Of a DNA stretch of 64,000 nt, positions 1-12,300 are shown one piece after another. Each line of letters begins with the position of its first letter. Position 1 is the stretch's first letter. The notes under the pieces are model-generated. The model ran no database searches and was not told the origin of the DNA. It saw only the letters and a list, made by a program, of their open reading frames with translations. Source of the DNA: Patiria pectinifera (lineage: Eukaryota > Echinodermata > Asteroidea > Valvatida > Asterinidae). Location of the stretch: assembly GCA_029964075.1 (NCBI GenBank), contig CM057147.1:17443513-17507512 (forward strand). The letters are read 5' to 3'. Position numbers and translations under genes: made by a program.

Positions 1-563
1 AGGAATCACCTGTACCTGCTTAATTGGGTCATGCGAGTGCTCTTCATGTGTGCTTCATACCATAAATTACAACATGGCAACAGAATTTGTTATTGTCCAA
101 TCAATTTTTTTTTTTTAAAGGGAAACAACCTAATTTAAAGAAGGGGAAAACCTAATTTGATGAACTCCATATATTGTTGCCACTTTTTTGAAAAACATTT
201 TTTTAAATATAATATTGTTTAACTACTATAAAGTGTCAATCTGATGAAGAAACTCTAACTTTATAGGAGTACGGCAATTTGTACTAGTTTTTTGCAATGT
301 TGAAACTTGACAAAAGTAAAAAGTTAAAGGTGGATGTTTCATCTGTTATATAGGAACTAAACTAAACTGTTACAGGACCCTAAACTCCACAACCACCCCT
401 TGGTTTCAGCCGATGACTACTAACGGATATTTAAAAGCAGCTTTAATTTTACATTGGACCTCCTTGTAAACCTGATTCAAAAAAAATTTGGAGCAAGAAA
501 ATATTGATTTATTTTTTAAAATTTCAGTCATGGAATATAGACTTGTACATGTAGACCCAAAAA
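1..563. other. AT-rich non-coding stretch
   Basis: No open frame, RNA gene or repeat structure stands out. The sequence is AT-rich with short poly-A and poly-T runs. It ends where a dispersed repeat shared with 14.6 kb begins. Confidence 0.5.
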
Positions 564-1843
564 TTGAGAGGTGGTAGCCAGAGAGGCCTGGCTTAGGCTG
601 AAATGTAGTGCCACTTTATTTGTGTATAATGTCAATACCATTGCATACACTATAGAAGATCGATGAACCATATTTGCCTGATCTATCTTCTGTTAATCTG
701 CCCGCCGTCATCATCGCCATTAGCCTATTTGAGAATATGGCCGACACAATAGAAGGGCGCTGTCACAAACTGAATGTGGTGGGCGAGATGTACTTTTAGG
801 ATTCATGGCTGCGTGCGCACGCCTATTTGTGTTTTAGTAATTTACAAGTACAACATATTGCCAATATTTCAATCGTTTATTGTGATGGCCGTAAACAGCA
901 TTTAGCGATTAATGGAACAAAAGTCTTCTCGACTCATGCAAACTCAATTGACATTTAGAAAGGAGACAAGGCAGGCAATTAGACTCTATTTTTGTGTGAC
1001 TATGGCAGTAGCTCAATTTGTGTTTATCACAGATGAAAAGATGAATACATGGCAAGTCAAAAATAAAGTGACAGTATGATAAAGAAAAAGAAATGGCACC
1101 CTCCATTTTGTAAAAAAATATATAATTGGGATAAAGAACATGTTATTGAGTAGTAACTCTGAAAATTTCACGTAATTTGCATCCTCTATTCCCAAGTCGT
1201 GCCTATTTTAATAAAGAGATCACAAAATTCAGCTGTCCACCACTAATAGCAATTTAACGGTCTACGAATTGATGAATATCCATTAATAAATATAATGAAA
1301 AAAAAACATTTTCCCGCCTCCACGAATAAAGTTAAAATTGAAAAGGAAAATAGAAAAAAAATCACCAATATTTCTGGGGGAAAAGAGTTGAATTGTTTCC
1401 CATATTCAAAACAAAAAATCTGACGGTAAAAATAATGTTTTAATCTTGATTCATAAGATTTTAATCTCAGTTGTAGTTGGAATCAATGTGGATGGCTATA
1501 AAGTGCTTGTTTCAACAAACCATCCCACATTAAAAACGAGAAACAAGAAAAGGAGCAATGGTTGTTGGACTATGCCTCACTCACTAGAAAGTGAAGAGAG
1601 ACATGTCTATCAGCATCACACTGCAGTCACATTTGCCCTCAACTGATTCTTTACTTAATCCAAAACTAGGGCCGGGGCAGAATCCGCCCCCCTCACTTTT
1701 TGGCTGGTCTCGACTCGAGACCAGCCAAAATATCGAGACCAAAGGGGACCGAGACCAAGACCGAGTCCACAGCTCCCGAGACCGAGACCGAGACCGAGAC
1801 CAGCAAAAAGTGGTCTCGAGACCTACAACACTGATTGTGGGAG
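564..1843 (+). repeat. Dispersed repeat, copy 1 of a direct pair
   Basis: This block matches 14583-15997 almost base for base over long tracts. Shared tracts include TTGAGAG..GGTAGCCAGA at the left, CTGATCTATCTTCTGTTAAT in the middle and ACAACACTG..TGTGGGAG at the right. Its right end holds a (GAGACC)n hexamer array at about 1735-1802. An internal module around 1050-1170 (AAGTGAC then AACATGTTATTGAGTAGTAA) also occurs near 6.03-6.15 kb and 15.25-15.36 kb. No transposase or other protein is encoded. It is probably a non-autonomous element or a segmental duplication; I cannot tell which. Confidence 0.75.
1701..1820. repeat. GAGACC hexamer microsatellite with GGTCTCGAG palindromes
   Basis: Direct GAGACC/GAGACCGA units recur from about 1735 to 1802. 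At the left is a near-perfect hairpin, GGCTGGTCTCGA then TCGAGACCAGCC with one base between the arms, and the array ends in GGTCTCGAGACC. The same arrangement, with fewer units, is at 15863-15972. Confidence 0.8.
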
Positions 1844-2271
1844 ATGGTCGACAAATTTGCAGCGCAGGACATTTGAAATTGGTCGTTTTTCCGGTTGATT
1901 ATTTCGTAAGCACATGATTCGAATATCTGTTTGCCCCCTTTCTTTTCATTTTATCAATATGGTGTTTTTTGTAAGGCAGCAGAACGCCATGCCCCAATCT
2001 ATGACAAAGTAGCTCAAGTTGTCTACTGACACTCAATTAAATGGGCCATGTTTTGTCGACCGTAAACTTTAAAAAATGGACTCTCCGCGGCAAACTCTTG
2101 GTGGAGCACTGCATTGTGAATCGCTTGAATTGTTCAGTATTTAGGTGAAGAGCAGTTGTTTTTATACGACAGTTGCCACAAGGCCTTCACCATCACTGTC
2201 CGTAAGTGTACAGTAATTCAGATTGGTTTTACACCCTGTTTGGGTTTTCCTGTATTCATCTGTGCGTTTAG
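1844..2271. other. Non-coding, probable 3' part of an intron
   Basis: No coding signal. The last 50 bases are pyrimidine-rich and end TGTGCGTTTAG, a good splice acceptor for the exon that follows. Confidence 0.4.
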
Positions 2272-2586
2272 ATTCTGAGTGGCGGTTACGCAGCCCACCT
2301 GGACACCCTAGCCAGCCAATCCCGGCCGGCCGTTGGCAACTCGCGCCTCATCCTCCGCAAGGGCTGTTTCAGCTTGCCGGGCCAGTCCCACCAGCGCTCC
2401 GCCAAACAGGCGGCGGCACGGACGGCGTCCTACGGGGGCGCCGCAGTGCGCTCCCAGAGCAGCAGCTCGGGCAGTTTCCGTAGCACCAGTGCCTCGTCGG
2501 TCGGCGTCAAAGGCGCGTCCGGTTTTACCCCCGGTGGGAGCTTCAAGCTGCCCAAGTCGCAGCCGACGGTCAAGTTTGAGATATGA
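2272..2586 (+). CDS. Probable terminal coding exon of an unidentified gene
   Basis: Following the acceptor TGTGCGTTTAG, an open frame of 104 codons runs from ILSGGYAAHLDTLASQSR to PTVKFEI and then TGA. GC content, especially at third codon positions, is far above the AT-rich flanks, which is the main sign that it is coding. The protein segment is basic and low in complexity: Ser-rich (SSSSGSF), Ala/Arg-rich and Gly/Lys-rich near the end, as in a disordered C-terminal tail. No domain is recognised. Upstream exons are not visible, so they either precede the window or are too short to see. It could instead be a processed fragment, but the clean acceptor favours a real last exon. Confidence 0.5.
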   Translation: MLSGGYAAHLDTLASQSRPAVGNSRLILRKGCFSLPGQSHQRSAKQAAARTASYGGAAVRSQSSSSGSFRSTSASSVGVKGASGFTPGGSFKLPKSQPTVKFEI

Positions 2587-3400
2587 GGTCAGTGGTGTCT
2601 CATGCGGACTTGTTGCAGCTAGGTACACCCCCAAAATGCAAAGCCGATGTGCTGGCTTGCTCTCAGCGCGAGGTTCAACATTAGCAATGGGTGTCTCTTT
2701 CAGATGGCATCGCTCATCGCGGCCACTCCTTGGGATTTTGCTCAAGATCTTGGGAAGTTGGGCTAGGCCTTGGGAAAACTTTAACCAAATCTTGGAATTG
2801 TGTGCATATCGAGTGGGGAGTTGGCACGTGCACAGTACACATATTAAAGAGTGTACGCTTGCATTGTGCGAACATCGGCCCTGTGATAATTGGGTCTTGC
2901 ATACGTCATCCTGACCGTCAAGGGAATCTTGAGAATCCTCCTGCGGTCATCTTGGGATTTTTCGCAAAGCGTTAAGAGAGTCGGTGATGCACTTGTAAAT
3001 TCATCGTTATGCACATTACACAAGCACACTGATCTATGAACAAACAAATGTGCCAATGTGTACAAGAGGGAAAGTACGTTATAAAAGCCTGTTGTTTTTT
3101 CCTTCAAAAATTGAGGCCAGTGACGTTGAAAATCGGTCTTTTTGAAATAGTACCTTAGATTTTGACACAGTGTATGTGATGCAAAAAAGAATATGAAGGG
3201 GAAAAAAGGATAAGATTTTGTGCCATACAAAGTACATGCTTTATCAGAAAAAAAGATAAGTAGTTAAATTTTACAATTTAGTATGTATTCAGTACTTCGG
3301 ATTGGACGTGCAGTCTTAGGTACAACACTATGACCTCAACTCGGCTCCATCGCTCATGGTAATGCAAATCTGGCACTCGTAGCAACACAGAATGGTATAT
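2587..3400. other. Possible 3' UTR then non-coding
   Basis: This follows the stop codon of the GC-rich exon. GC content falls back within about 200 bases. A possible ATTAAA poly(A) signal lies near 2845. Nothing else is recognised. Confidence 0.3.
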
Positions 3401-4130
3401 TATAAGTTATCCCACGAGCGCGAGTGGAATACGGAATAATGTAGTGCGTCTGTGTCCTACATACCACTCGTCCGGTATGTGGGACACAGAAGCACTACTT
3501 TTTCCGTGTTCTACGAGTGCCATAACGAATTTATCTTCAAACAAACTTGACGCGCAGTAAAGTTGGAACTAGCACGTTTTACGCAAACCCAATAGCGGTT
3601 TAGAGCATTCAGCTGGAATGTCCTCGCATCTTGGAATAGCACAATACGCTGAGTGCGATATGCACTGTGCAATATGGTATTATATCAAACTATTGTTGCT
3701 ATGGATCGACCAATCAGGAATGAGGATACAAGTTTGCTTGAAGATATTAGTTATCCCACGAGTTGAACAACAGTTGAATAATGTAGTGCGCCTGTGTCCA
3801 TTGTATCATGATTTTGAAAGCAGAGTGGCATATAGAACGCAGACATCCTACATTTTCCTTGTTCCGCGAGCGCAATTGGGGTGACAAATTCCTCTTTAAG
3901 CCAACTTGGCGCACAGTGCAGATGGAACGCATTTGCTGTACACAATCTTTTCAGCGTTTCTCCCACTATACATGCATGCAGCAGGAAACGAATGGCGCGA
4001 TACGCCGAGCGCAATATGGACCGTGTCATATGGGATAGTATCACACTGTTGTTGCCATGGATTGACCAATCAGGATCGAGCATTCAAATTTGCTTGAAGA
4101 TACTGCGTTGGAGGCTTGAACAACTCCGAC
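3401..4130 (+). repeat. Diverged tandem duplication, period about 350-380 bp
   Basis: Two diverged units run in tandem. Unit 1 opens GTTATCCCACGAGCGCGAG and unit 2 (about 3750) opens GTTATCCCACGAGTTGAAC. Both contain AATAATGTAGTGCG.CTGTGTCC, a CACAGT-to-CGCAATATGG region, GGAT.GACCAATCAGGA and TTTGCTTGAAGATA. Both are non-coding. Confidence 0.65.
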
Positions 4131-5454
4131 ATTCTTGGAATTAATTCGTGCAGGAGTTGTACTTTTTTTTTTCAGATACAACTCCAAATTTTGCCTGCAT
4201 AGAAATCGTAAAAAGAAAAAAATACTTGGCAATCAGTAGAACAAGGTCAGTAAATAAAAATCATTTACCACCTAATGTTCCTTCAAAAGGTGTTAAATAA
4301 CATTTGTTTTTGCTTCTCAAATCCAACAAATAAAAAAGTTGCATCTATATATGAAATATATTTTAATAAAGTATATGATCGTGTTAAGATATGTATATGG
4401 CTTGGAAGGACAGAAAAAAGAAAAAAAAATATCAAGGCAGGTTTAAGATGGTTAAAATCTGATCATAAACACCTTGACGTAAAATCCAAAAAAGACCAAA
4501 TTAGTGAGTTTAACGAAAGCTTGAAAGAAAGAGAGAAAAAAAAAGTAACAATTGATATATTGGATATATTGAAATGTTTCTTGTACGCGTTAACTGTACT
4601 ATATTTTATTCTATTTAAGTATTTTATCACTGGACAATCAACGCACGTTTTGTATATAGACAATGTTCTAGCGCATACATGTACTTACATGTAGTCCATG
4701 ACGTTCTGTACCTACTTACAAAATACTTGTTTAAGGCAGCAGCATAAAACGGTTCTCAAAATCACAGACTTTAGTGGAAGCTCCCACTGTTTAACATTTT
4801 TGAATAAAAGTGAGTAGGCATTTTTGCATTTTTGGAAAAAAAACTAAACTGTTTAGTGTGCAAAACCTGAATCGAATTGAAATACATAAAAACAACCAAT
4901 AGCGATGTTTGAAACAACCGCCTGCATTTTGAAGAACCAGTTTTGTGTTGCAGCCTACCGTCACTGTAACTGACGTAAGACTTACTTTAAGTGCTTGTTA
5001 TCGACTCCATCAAATTGAGGAATAAATTGGGAACAATTTGCAGGTATACATGCACGTACACGGCATAATTGAAAGGTAAAAACCAAAAGCGAAATGCTAT
5101 GACTTAATCACTTCGCTCCGGGATTATTTTTGCCGAAAATGTTGGCTTTTTGCAAAAGGCAAAATTTTCCAGCCAAAATGCCACAAATATTGATTCGCAA
5201 AAGTAATTTCAACAGTATTTGTACGATATCTCTTGCCGATACCTTATATGTTTCAATACTCCGGGGTGTGCACTGGAGCGTAAATTGTACAACAATAGGC
5301 CGTGCACACTGGCCAATTCAAGATCAACGCACGGTCCGCCTTCACAGACTTTGTGTGTGTGTGTGTACAAAAGACACGAAGGATTAGCGTGTTTATACTT
5401 CACCCAGAGGCGAGTCGAGGTAATCTTGACAATTTAAACCTATCAGGTAGCAGA
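4131..5454. other. AT-rich non-coding stretch
   Basis: Very AT-rich, with a 139-codon open frame at 4275-4694 that is Lys/Ile/Asn-rich and shows no domain. I treat that frame as chance. A short (TG)n run is at about 5350-5367. Confidence 0.4.
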
Positions 5455-5905
5455 CCAGTAAATAAACTTCCATAGACCCCAATGGTAAATGCTCCCACTT
5501 CAAAAATTCGGGAAAAATACTCACAACTCTCCAAGGTGTTCGAGACACACATCAAATTAAAGCTTATTTCATCATCTTTCAATTTCTGTTCAATTTACGG
5601 GGGGTCAACTGATGACTTTTAGGAGAAATTTCCATCTGAAGACGATCACCCCTGAAAATAGTCCTGAAGCCCATCGCCATTTTGAAAAACGATGCCTACA
5701 CTCCATTGCAAAGTAGAGCGCTTTTAGGGTCCAAATTACATCAAAATTACACAGAACTGCAAGCTCCAAGTCCTGTGCACGGTTTCCACCCATATTTTTA
5801 ACAAACCCTCAAGTTCATGGCCCACAGCATGCTCAAATACCGAAGATTTTGAGGGCATGCAAATCGTGATTTGGCCGGCGCAGGCAATTTCGGACCGATT
5901 TACTG
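5455..5905 (-). repeat. Dispersed non-coding repeat (CTTGGAGAGTTGTGAGTA family)
   Basis: Read on the minus strand, it shares CTTGGAGAGTTGTGAGTA, a GGGGTGATC segment and GAGGGCATGCAAATCG in order with a plus-strand copy at 14060-14490. Parts of the same family recur at 41.87-42.28, 51.37-51.79 and 61.54-61.93 kb, usually with TATGGGAGTCGATTTACAG at one end. There is no coding potential. The class is unknown. Confidence 0.6.
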
Positions 5906-6031
5906 GTCTGCACCCATCAGCCGTGCCTGTGTATAAAAACAGCCAGTGCGTGTTATTAATATTATGTCCTCCGATGCAAATTGATTGTACACCATTGGTG
6001 CACTCAAAGGCACTCAAATTTCCTTACAAAT

Positions 6032-7281
6032 GCAGGGCGAGTCCAAAAAAAAGTGACCGAATGAGAAAAAAATAGTTTAAAAACATGTTGCTCTCCATTT
6101 CATAAAAATAACATAGGAATAAAGTACATGTTATTGACTAGTAACTTTGAAAATTTCAAGTGTTTTTGGATCGGGGGGGGGGGGGGTGTGTTGAACCCCC
6201 ACCCAAAGAAGTGAAAATGTCACCAAAAGAAGCAGGAAGAGTTACTTCAAAAGTTCATGTGAAAATATCTTATCTATATTACTACAGAAAAAAAACTATG
6301 GCCAATTTTAAAAGTGTATAGGGTTGTTTTTACTCACACTGTACTCTGCACAACATGTCTCACCATGGAAACGTGCCAAAACTACCAAGGGAAATGACCT
6401 TAACATTCCACCATAAACGCCGACAGGCGAGACGCTTTATGAACAAGTAATGAGCACTTCCATTTTCCCCCCTTGGCAATTACATCGGAAAACAACACAG
6501 TCGATCGACGACACTTTGCGCATTAATCTTTGCGCTTAATGGGCCTATATAATGAAAAATGTATCATCTCGGAAGGCCACACAGAATGGCAAATGAACTT
6601 ACCGTATACAAACACATCGAACAACCACTCTATTTTAGACACGCTTAAGAAGACAATGAAAATTAAATGCATCGCGAGGATGGGTGCTTCACGGTACACG
6701 AATTCATAATTTCGATAATGGTCGCCATCGTCGCTCGTTATAAATAACGAAGGAAAACAAGTTATATCTGAAGGCCACACAGTGTGCAGACTATGAAGTT
6801 AGTGCAATTTCGTTTACATAGGCCTGAATACACTTGTCTGGTGGGGAAACGGCATTTACTAGACTTTTCTGGCTGAGCATGGGTGTATCGGCTTTCAATT
6901 TTAACTTTGTGACCAAAACAGCAAAGACCTCGAGGAAAACTTCAAGAAATGCAATGTCTTCCTTCATCTCACTTTATTCCCCAGAAAATACAATTAAAAC
7001 TAGCCGTTTTTGCATTGTATGCATTGTCAATAGTGCAGTGAAAATCCCAAAATTATGCATTTGCACTTCACTACCGTTTTCATGTATATAAGTCTCCCAT
7101 TTACTCTTAAGGAGACATGGATAGCATGGATCGATTTCAGTAAATTCTTTTGTTTTTCTTCAGACGAGTGGAAGAACATGCTCTTTTTAAGACACACTTC
7201 ACTGGTGTATCAAATTTGATTGTGTTTCTAAGCAAAAAAAAAATGTTAATCCAGGTCACTTTCTTTTTGATTCGCCCTGTA
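6032..7281. mobile_element. Possible TIR-bounded DNA element, about 1.25 kb
   Basis: The left end reads CAGGGCGAGTCCAAAAAAAA then GTGACC. The right end is its approximate inverse, GGTCACTTTC then TTTTTGATTCGCCCTG. The CAGGGYGAGTC terminus resembles the TIRs of the elements at 17.07, 18.12 and 60.90 kb. No transposase frame lies between the ends and the interior is not palindromic. The ends could belong to two separate relics. Confidence 0.4.
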
Positions 7282-8504
7282 CTCATGAGGCTGATACTCA
7301 AAACTCGTACTAAAGAAAAAGATCTGGTACTCACAGGTTTAGTCATGAGTACGTTAACTCAGTGATGTTGTTGAGTCTCTCTTCTGAGTCTAACAAATGT
7401 TCTAAAACCTGAAGTCGTGTAGAAAATTAAGGCTAAGAAAATGGGTAGTTCTTGTGGTTTTCGGTTTTGGGTAGAAAACTAAGTATGTGGACCAAAGTAT
7501 GCTCTCCTTTTTTTGGAGGGAGGGAAGGGGAGGGTTGGGGGAAAGGGGGGGGGGGGTTACCCGAACTATGCCCTTGCTTGGGGACTAGGAAAAGAACTTG
7601 AATGCAACACTTATTGGACTCACAAAAACTGCACATAACCATGAAATCCACAGGTAATCTTGGAGTAATAGAACAAAATCTTCTGCAACTTTGTCCTCAT
7701 TTTGATGGAGTGGGTCACTTGAAGTCTGGATCCTAATTGACGTGTTCTTGTACCGCATGTGCTCTTCTACTGCGAAATGTATTTTACCGTAACTTATGTA
7801 TTTGAAAGTCTTTATTAATATAAAAGAAAACAGAAAAACTGTACATGTTTTATGGAAAAAAGTACTGTGACCTGTATATAAACTGTGACGTAACATCAAA
7901 GAATATTTAAAAAAAAAAGAGAGAAAAAAATTGAGAAAAAAAATTGAATTTACACTTACGGATAAGACCTACAAGTTTGACTCATAACCGACTTGTACAA
8001 GAAAGAGGCTTGGAGTAAAAGCGACCATTACCGAAAACGGAAAACAGGAAAAATGGAACGGACAAAAATTTTAAACTCAACGGCTATTTTTGAATAAATT
8101 GTATTTGTCTTTTACTCCCCCCTACACAAATTGGGTATGTACATTTTAAAACCATTACCTTATTAATAAAATTGACGAAGAAAATGTTTATGTCATGTGT
8201 AAGATTTAGATGAAAAAAAAGTATATTTGTTTCAAAACATTGCAACTACAAAAAAAAATGAGACAACTCAAGAGAAGAGTTGATATTGTTATGTACATGA
8301 TAGTTATATATGATATAGCACATGTATCTATTGCGTGTGGATGATGTTATTCTGTGGTAATGCTATTGTGCCATCTTATGTAACATTTGTTTTTTAATAC
8401 GTACTAAGTTTATATCAGGGTAAATGGTTAGCAATTAACAGTGCACTTTGTTTATACCACACAATATTAATGCCACAGGTTTTTTTTGGTCATACATTGT
8501 TAAC
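7282..8504. other. AT-rich non-coding stretch
   Basis: Nothing recognised apart from a G homopolymer at about 7545-7556 and poly-A runs near 7907-7940. Confidence 0.4.
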
Positions 8505-8873
8505 TAGCTTGAGTAACTCCGGCTCCAATGTTCATCAGGAATTTGACATATAGAGCTGGAGCTAAAACTATGTTGTAGACACTAGATTCTAAGACTCCCT
8601 AAATAAACGGGAGTCTCTGTATCTGTATCACGAAAATGGTCCTTTTAACCTGTATTAACCCAACCCAGATTCTATGGTATGAGTATGAGGTATGTTTAGG
8701 AGAATCTGGGTTGAGATAATAGAGGGTAAAAGGACCATTTTCGTGATACAGATACAGAGAGTCCTGTTTTTAGGGCCTCTTAGAATCTAGTAGTAGTATT
8801 TACAACATAGTTTTATCTCCAGCTCTATATGTCGAATTCCTGATGAGCATTGGAGCTGGAGTTACTTAAGCTA
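8505..8873. mobile_element. Palindromic MITE with TA ends
   Basis: About 370 bp folding back on itself. TAGCTTGAGTAACTCC at the left pairs with GGAGTTACTTAAGCTA at the right, followed by matching arms around the loop (CATATAGAGCTGGAG and its complement; ATCACGAAAATGGTCCTTTT and its complement). The loop is near 8690. The TA at each edge fits Tc1/mariner-type target duplication. There is no coding sequence. Confidence 0.75.
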
Positions 8874-8878
8874 AATTG

Positions 8879-9313
8879 GGTAATCCTTACCTTTAGGACC
8901 CCGTTCCTATATAAGGTTAAAAGACTCACCAAACCAGCTGACTAAATGACACTCAAAAGTGACATTCTGATATTTTTGACACATTTGAACCCTTGCCAAT
9001 GACACCTTCTTGAATGTCAGCAGGTTCAATTTTGTAGAAAGAGGGTAGGGCTTTGATTTATGAGGGGTTAAAGATGACGATGACAAACAGAAAATATATT
9101 TTTTTTAAAGCAAGATGACGAACTGCAAAAAACGGTAGAAAAGTCACATTTTCTTTGAAAGTGCTTTCAAAATTACAACTAACATGAGTTTATCTGAAGA
9201 AACAAGACCGCTTTAGCCTGTAAAAGTCACTTTGGTACTGGGCAGTCACCTGCAAAAGTCAGTTTTTGAACAGAACTCGTAAGAATAGAGGTGTCCTAAA
9301 GATAAGGATTACC
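8879..9313. mobile_element. 435-bp TIR element with 8-bp target duplication
   Basis: Termini are GGTAATCCTTACCTTTAGGA and its near-complement TCCTAAAGATAAGGATTACC. The flanks are the identical octamer CTAAATTG (8871-8878 and 9314-9321). An 8-bp duplication is typical of hAT-superfamily elements. The interior is non-coding, so this is a non-autonomous copy. It inserted directly against the right end of the palindromic MITE at 8505-8873. Confidence 0.75.
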
Positions 9314-9321
9314 CTAAATTG

Positions 9322-12300
9322 TTATATGCATACCACATTGCCCCACATATTTCGCTTGATGGGGAGGAAGTTTGTAGCACATTTTAGCACAAATTTCCTT
9401 TTCACACTGTCGTCTCCCTCTACCCATGTTGAAAACAACATGAGTCCATCGTAAGCAAACACATAGGCAAGGCTAGTTCAGAAATTTGGGGCTCTCGATA
9501 CTGTGTATGAGAGTCCCAAAACTTAAGGTATTGACTGTGACAACATGCATTACAAGAATATAGACTAGCACCCAAAACAACCAGTCCAACAACCCTTCAG
9601 TAGTGCATCAGTCAACTGTGCTAAAAGAAAAATCTGGCATGTGTGGTACTAGTCTTTAGTTCTACACATTTCTCCCTAGTCGGCCACCAGACTAACGGCA
9701 ATGAATGAAAAGAGGTCAGTCTTTTCAAACAGTTGGACCATGGTTGGCCATGTACCAGTCTAGTCTTTAGCCTCATTTTCAAATCACTTGACTTCCCTCT
9801 CATGTCATGCCATGTGCAAAGTGTCGAGAAAAAAAGTCTCCTTTAAAAATGGAGTTGAGTGGCTTCAAACTTGCTTGGTGAAATACTGAGGACCTTTTTC
9901 TTTGCCCAATGAAAAATTTTGGCGAATGTTGCTGGCTAAAGAGTGAGTAAAGTTGGCCTGATTTCGTTTTGCATGTTTTTCAGCACTCGAGGTCCCAGCC
10001 TTATCTGAGGCAAGGCACACTGTTCACACTTACACTGGTGTGTCCATGGGTTGGCTGTAGATTATGGATTGTTCTACCCTGGGTAGAAACTCTTAACCCT
10101 GGTCCTGACCAGAGTTGGATTTTTACCCGTGTTGAGCGCCGGACCCGGCTATAGAAAGCCGTGCTGGATACTTGCTAGTGTAAAAGGGGTCCCCGAAATC
10201 GCGGAGAAATTTTGAACAGTGAGGAAAGCCTAATATTACAGTGTGTTACAGCACTGACTACATACCAATAACAGAGTCGTGATGTATTGTGGTGCCAACG
10301 AACTAGTTTTGTTTCACCTTTTTTCAGTAATTTCTGTAATATCAACTTGATATAAATTCTGTGGGCATTTTCGCTGTTTGTATGTTCGAACAGTTGATTT
10401 TCAGTGCTCATAATGTGGTCTGATTCTGGTCATTTTAGAATTTTATATATTAAAACTTTGTTTCCTTTTTTTTGGGGGGGGGGTTCGGTTTAGTAGCACA
10501 CTAGATGTTCGTATCTTGAGATCAAATTGTGTGGTGTTTGCAGTAGTTTGTATGACTGCCCTGGTAGATGACTCAGAAACAAAATTAGGACTGTTGCAAA
10601 AAGGCTCCTAGCACTAACCGCCAGTTTGGGAAGTTTTGGGGAGTATTTCCCTTTCTGTTGTTGGACAGGCCTTCACAAATTTAAGTACAAAGGTATTGCT
10701 AACAACAAGAAGTGTTCAACTAGACACATTTTCGTTTTGTTTTTGTTTGAAGAAAAAACCTATAGTGTATTCGTTTTGATGTGCAATTTCGTTGTGAATC
10801 ATCACAGGGCCCACCATTATGTACAAACTGCATTTGATTTTAAAAAGGTTGTATTTTATTTTTGTAAAATGTGATTCGACTTTTATTTCGAGAGATATAA
10901 TTTACGATCAATAGCTTACAGGGTTTTGTGAGATGACGAGCGGCCCCTGCACTTTCATTGTTTTTTGTTTTTTTATTTTATGCCAAATTACTGAAATCTG
11001 TTATTATTTACCAACGGGAGACTAGACTCAACTCAAGCCTGGCGCCACTAACACATACCCTATTGCATTCAGTTAATAAAAAGTGACTTGAGTGAAGTCT
11101 AGCTTTGATGTTTATATATAATCTGACTGGACCTGCGATAAAAAAAAACTTCATGAATGAGAAAATATAAAGGAGAAGAAAGAAGAAAAGCTTTTTTTTT
11201 AATTCGTAATCCTTAATGAAAATATATATGAAATTCAAAAACGGGAGATTTTGCTTGACTTGTTTTGACTCGGTTTGGTTTAGTTGTGTACTAATATATA
11301 AAAAAAAATACAATGACAACATCTGCGAATCTCATCCTCCGACGTTCTCCTCAGAATTTGCAAATATGCAAAGAGACACACTTTTCTTTTTGTTATTAAT
11401 TGTCTTTTTTTAATTTTTATATAATCATAATGAAGAAACCGTTTTGTAGCATAATGAACGCGTCTTTGTGTTCTGTCTCCGGTGGTGGACAAACTAGGGA
11501 TGGCTGTCATTGGAAAAACTTCAAACATTTTTTAAAATTTGTGCAAGTTTTAAAATAAAGATAAAAGACTTAACCTAAACACAACCAAAAGCTATATGAA
11601 GTAACTCACCTTTTAATACAGAGGTCGTAAACAAAAATGTGCAATTTAGGACAAAAAGCGTTGCCAAGTACGGTTGTAATTTATATGAATACCGTTGGTC
11701 GCCCCATGCAAAATGATATATGTTCCGGGTGTTAATGGTCCCAGATTTCGAATCGTGTGCAGTGTGTATTGTTGTACTTTAAAGGTGCGAGTAGGATCAT
11801 TAGTTTTTTGTGCAATTTTTTGTTCTCAATTTGAAGCAACAAAATTGCTCAATATTAAAGAGTGTGCAGAAAAGGTACAACAGATAACCTGTTGAAGTTT
11901 CATCTCAATGATACTTTACATTTTGAGAAAATGGAGAAAATGTCTACACAATATTTTGGGGTTTGTATGTTAAGCACGTAAGAAAGTGTGCATGCGGGCA
12001 GCCTATTTTGAAACCACCTTCAAAACTTTCTTACCAAAACGATACCATTTCAGGCGGTATAAGTTCACAGGGTCTTTGATACCAGTCCCATCTTCACTTT
12101 GAGGAAGGTTTTAGTCATTCATCGGTGGGTACTTTCCGGGTTATTGCAAATCCTCCTACGCGGCTCATCAAAAGGACCAGCACTGTTATAATGGGTTTTA
12201 AAGTCAATTGGATTTTTGTTGTATTCCACCAATTTAATACTTCGTTTACGCGAAATATGGAATTTTGCGAGCCATAATGTCATTGCTAGTCTAGCGTAGC

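Noticed and set aside
4275-4694. 139-codon AT-rich open frame
   Set aside because: Lys/Asn/Ile-rich composition tracks the local AT content. There is no domain, no splice context, and no copy elsewhere in the window.
6032-7281. Confident call of a complete transposon
   Set aside because: The ends are only approximately inverse, no target duplication or transposase is visible, and each end could belong to a separate relic. Kept only as a low-confidence element.
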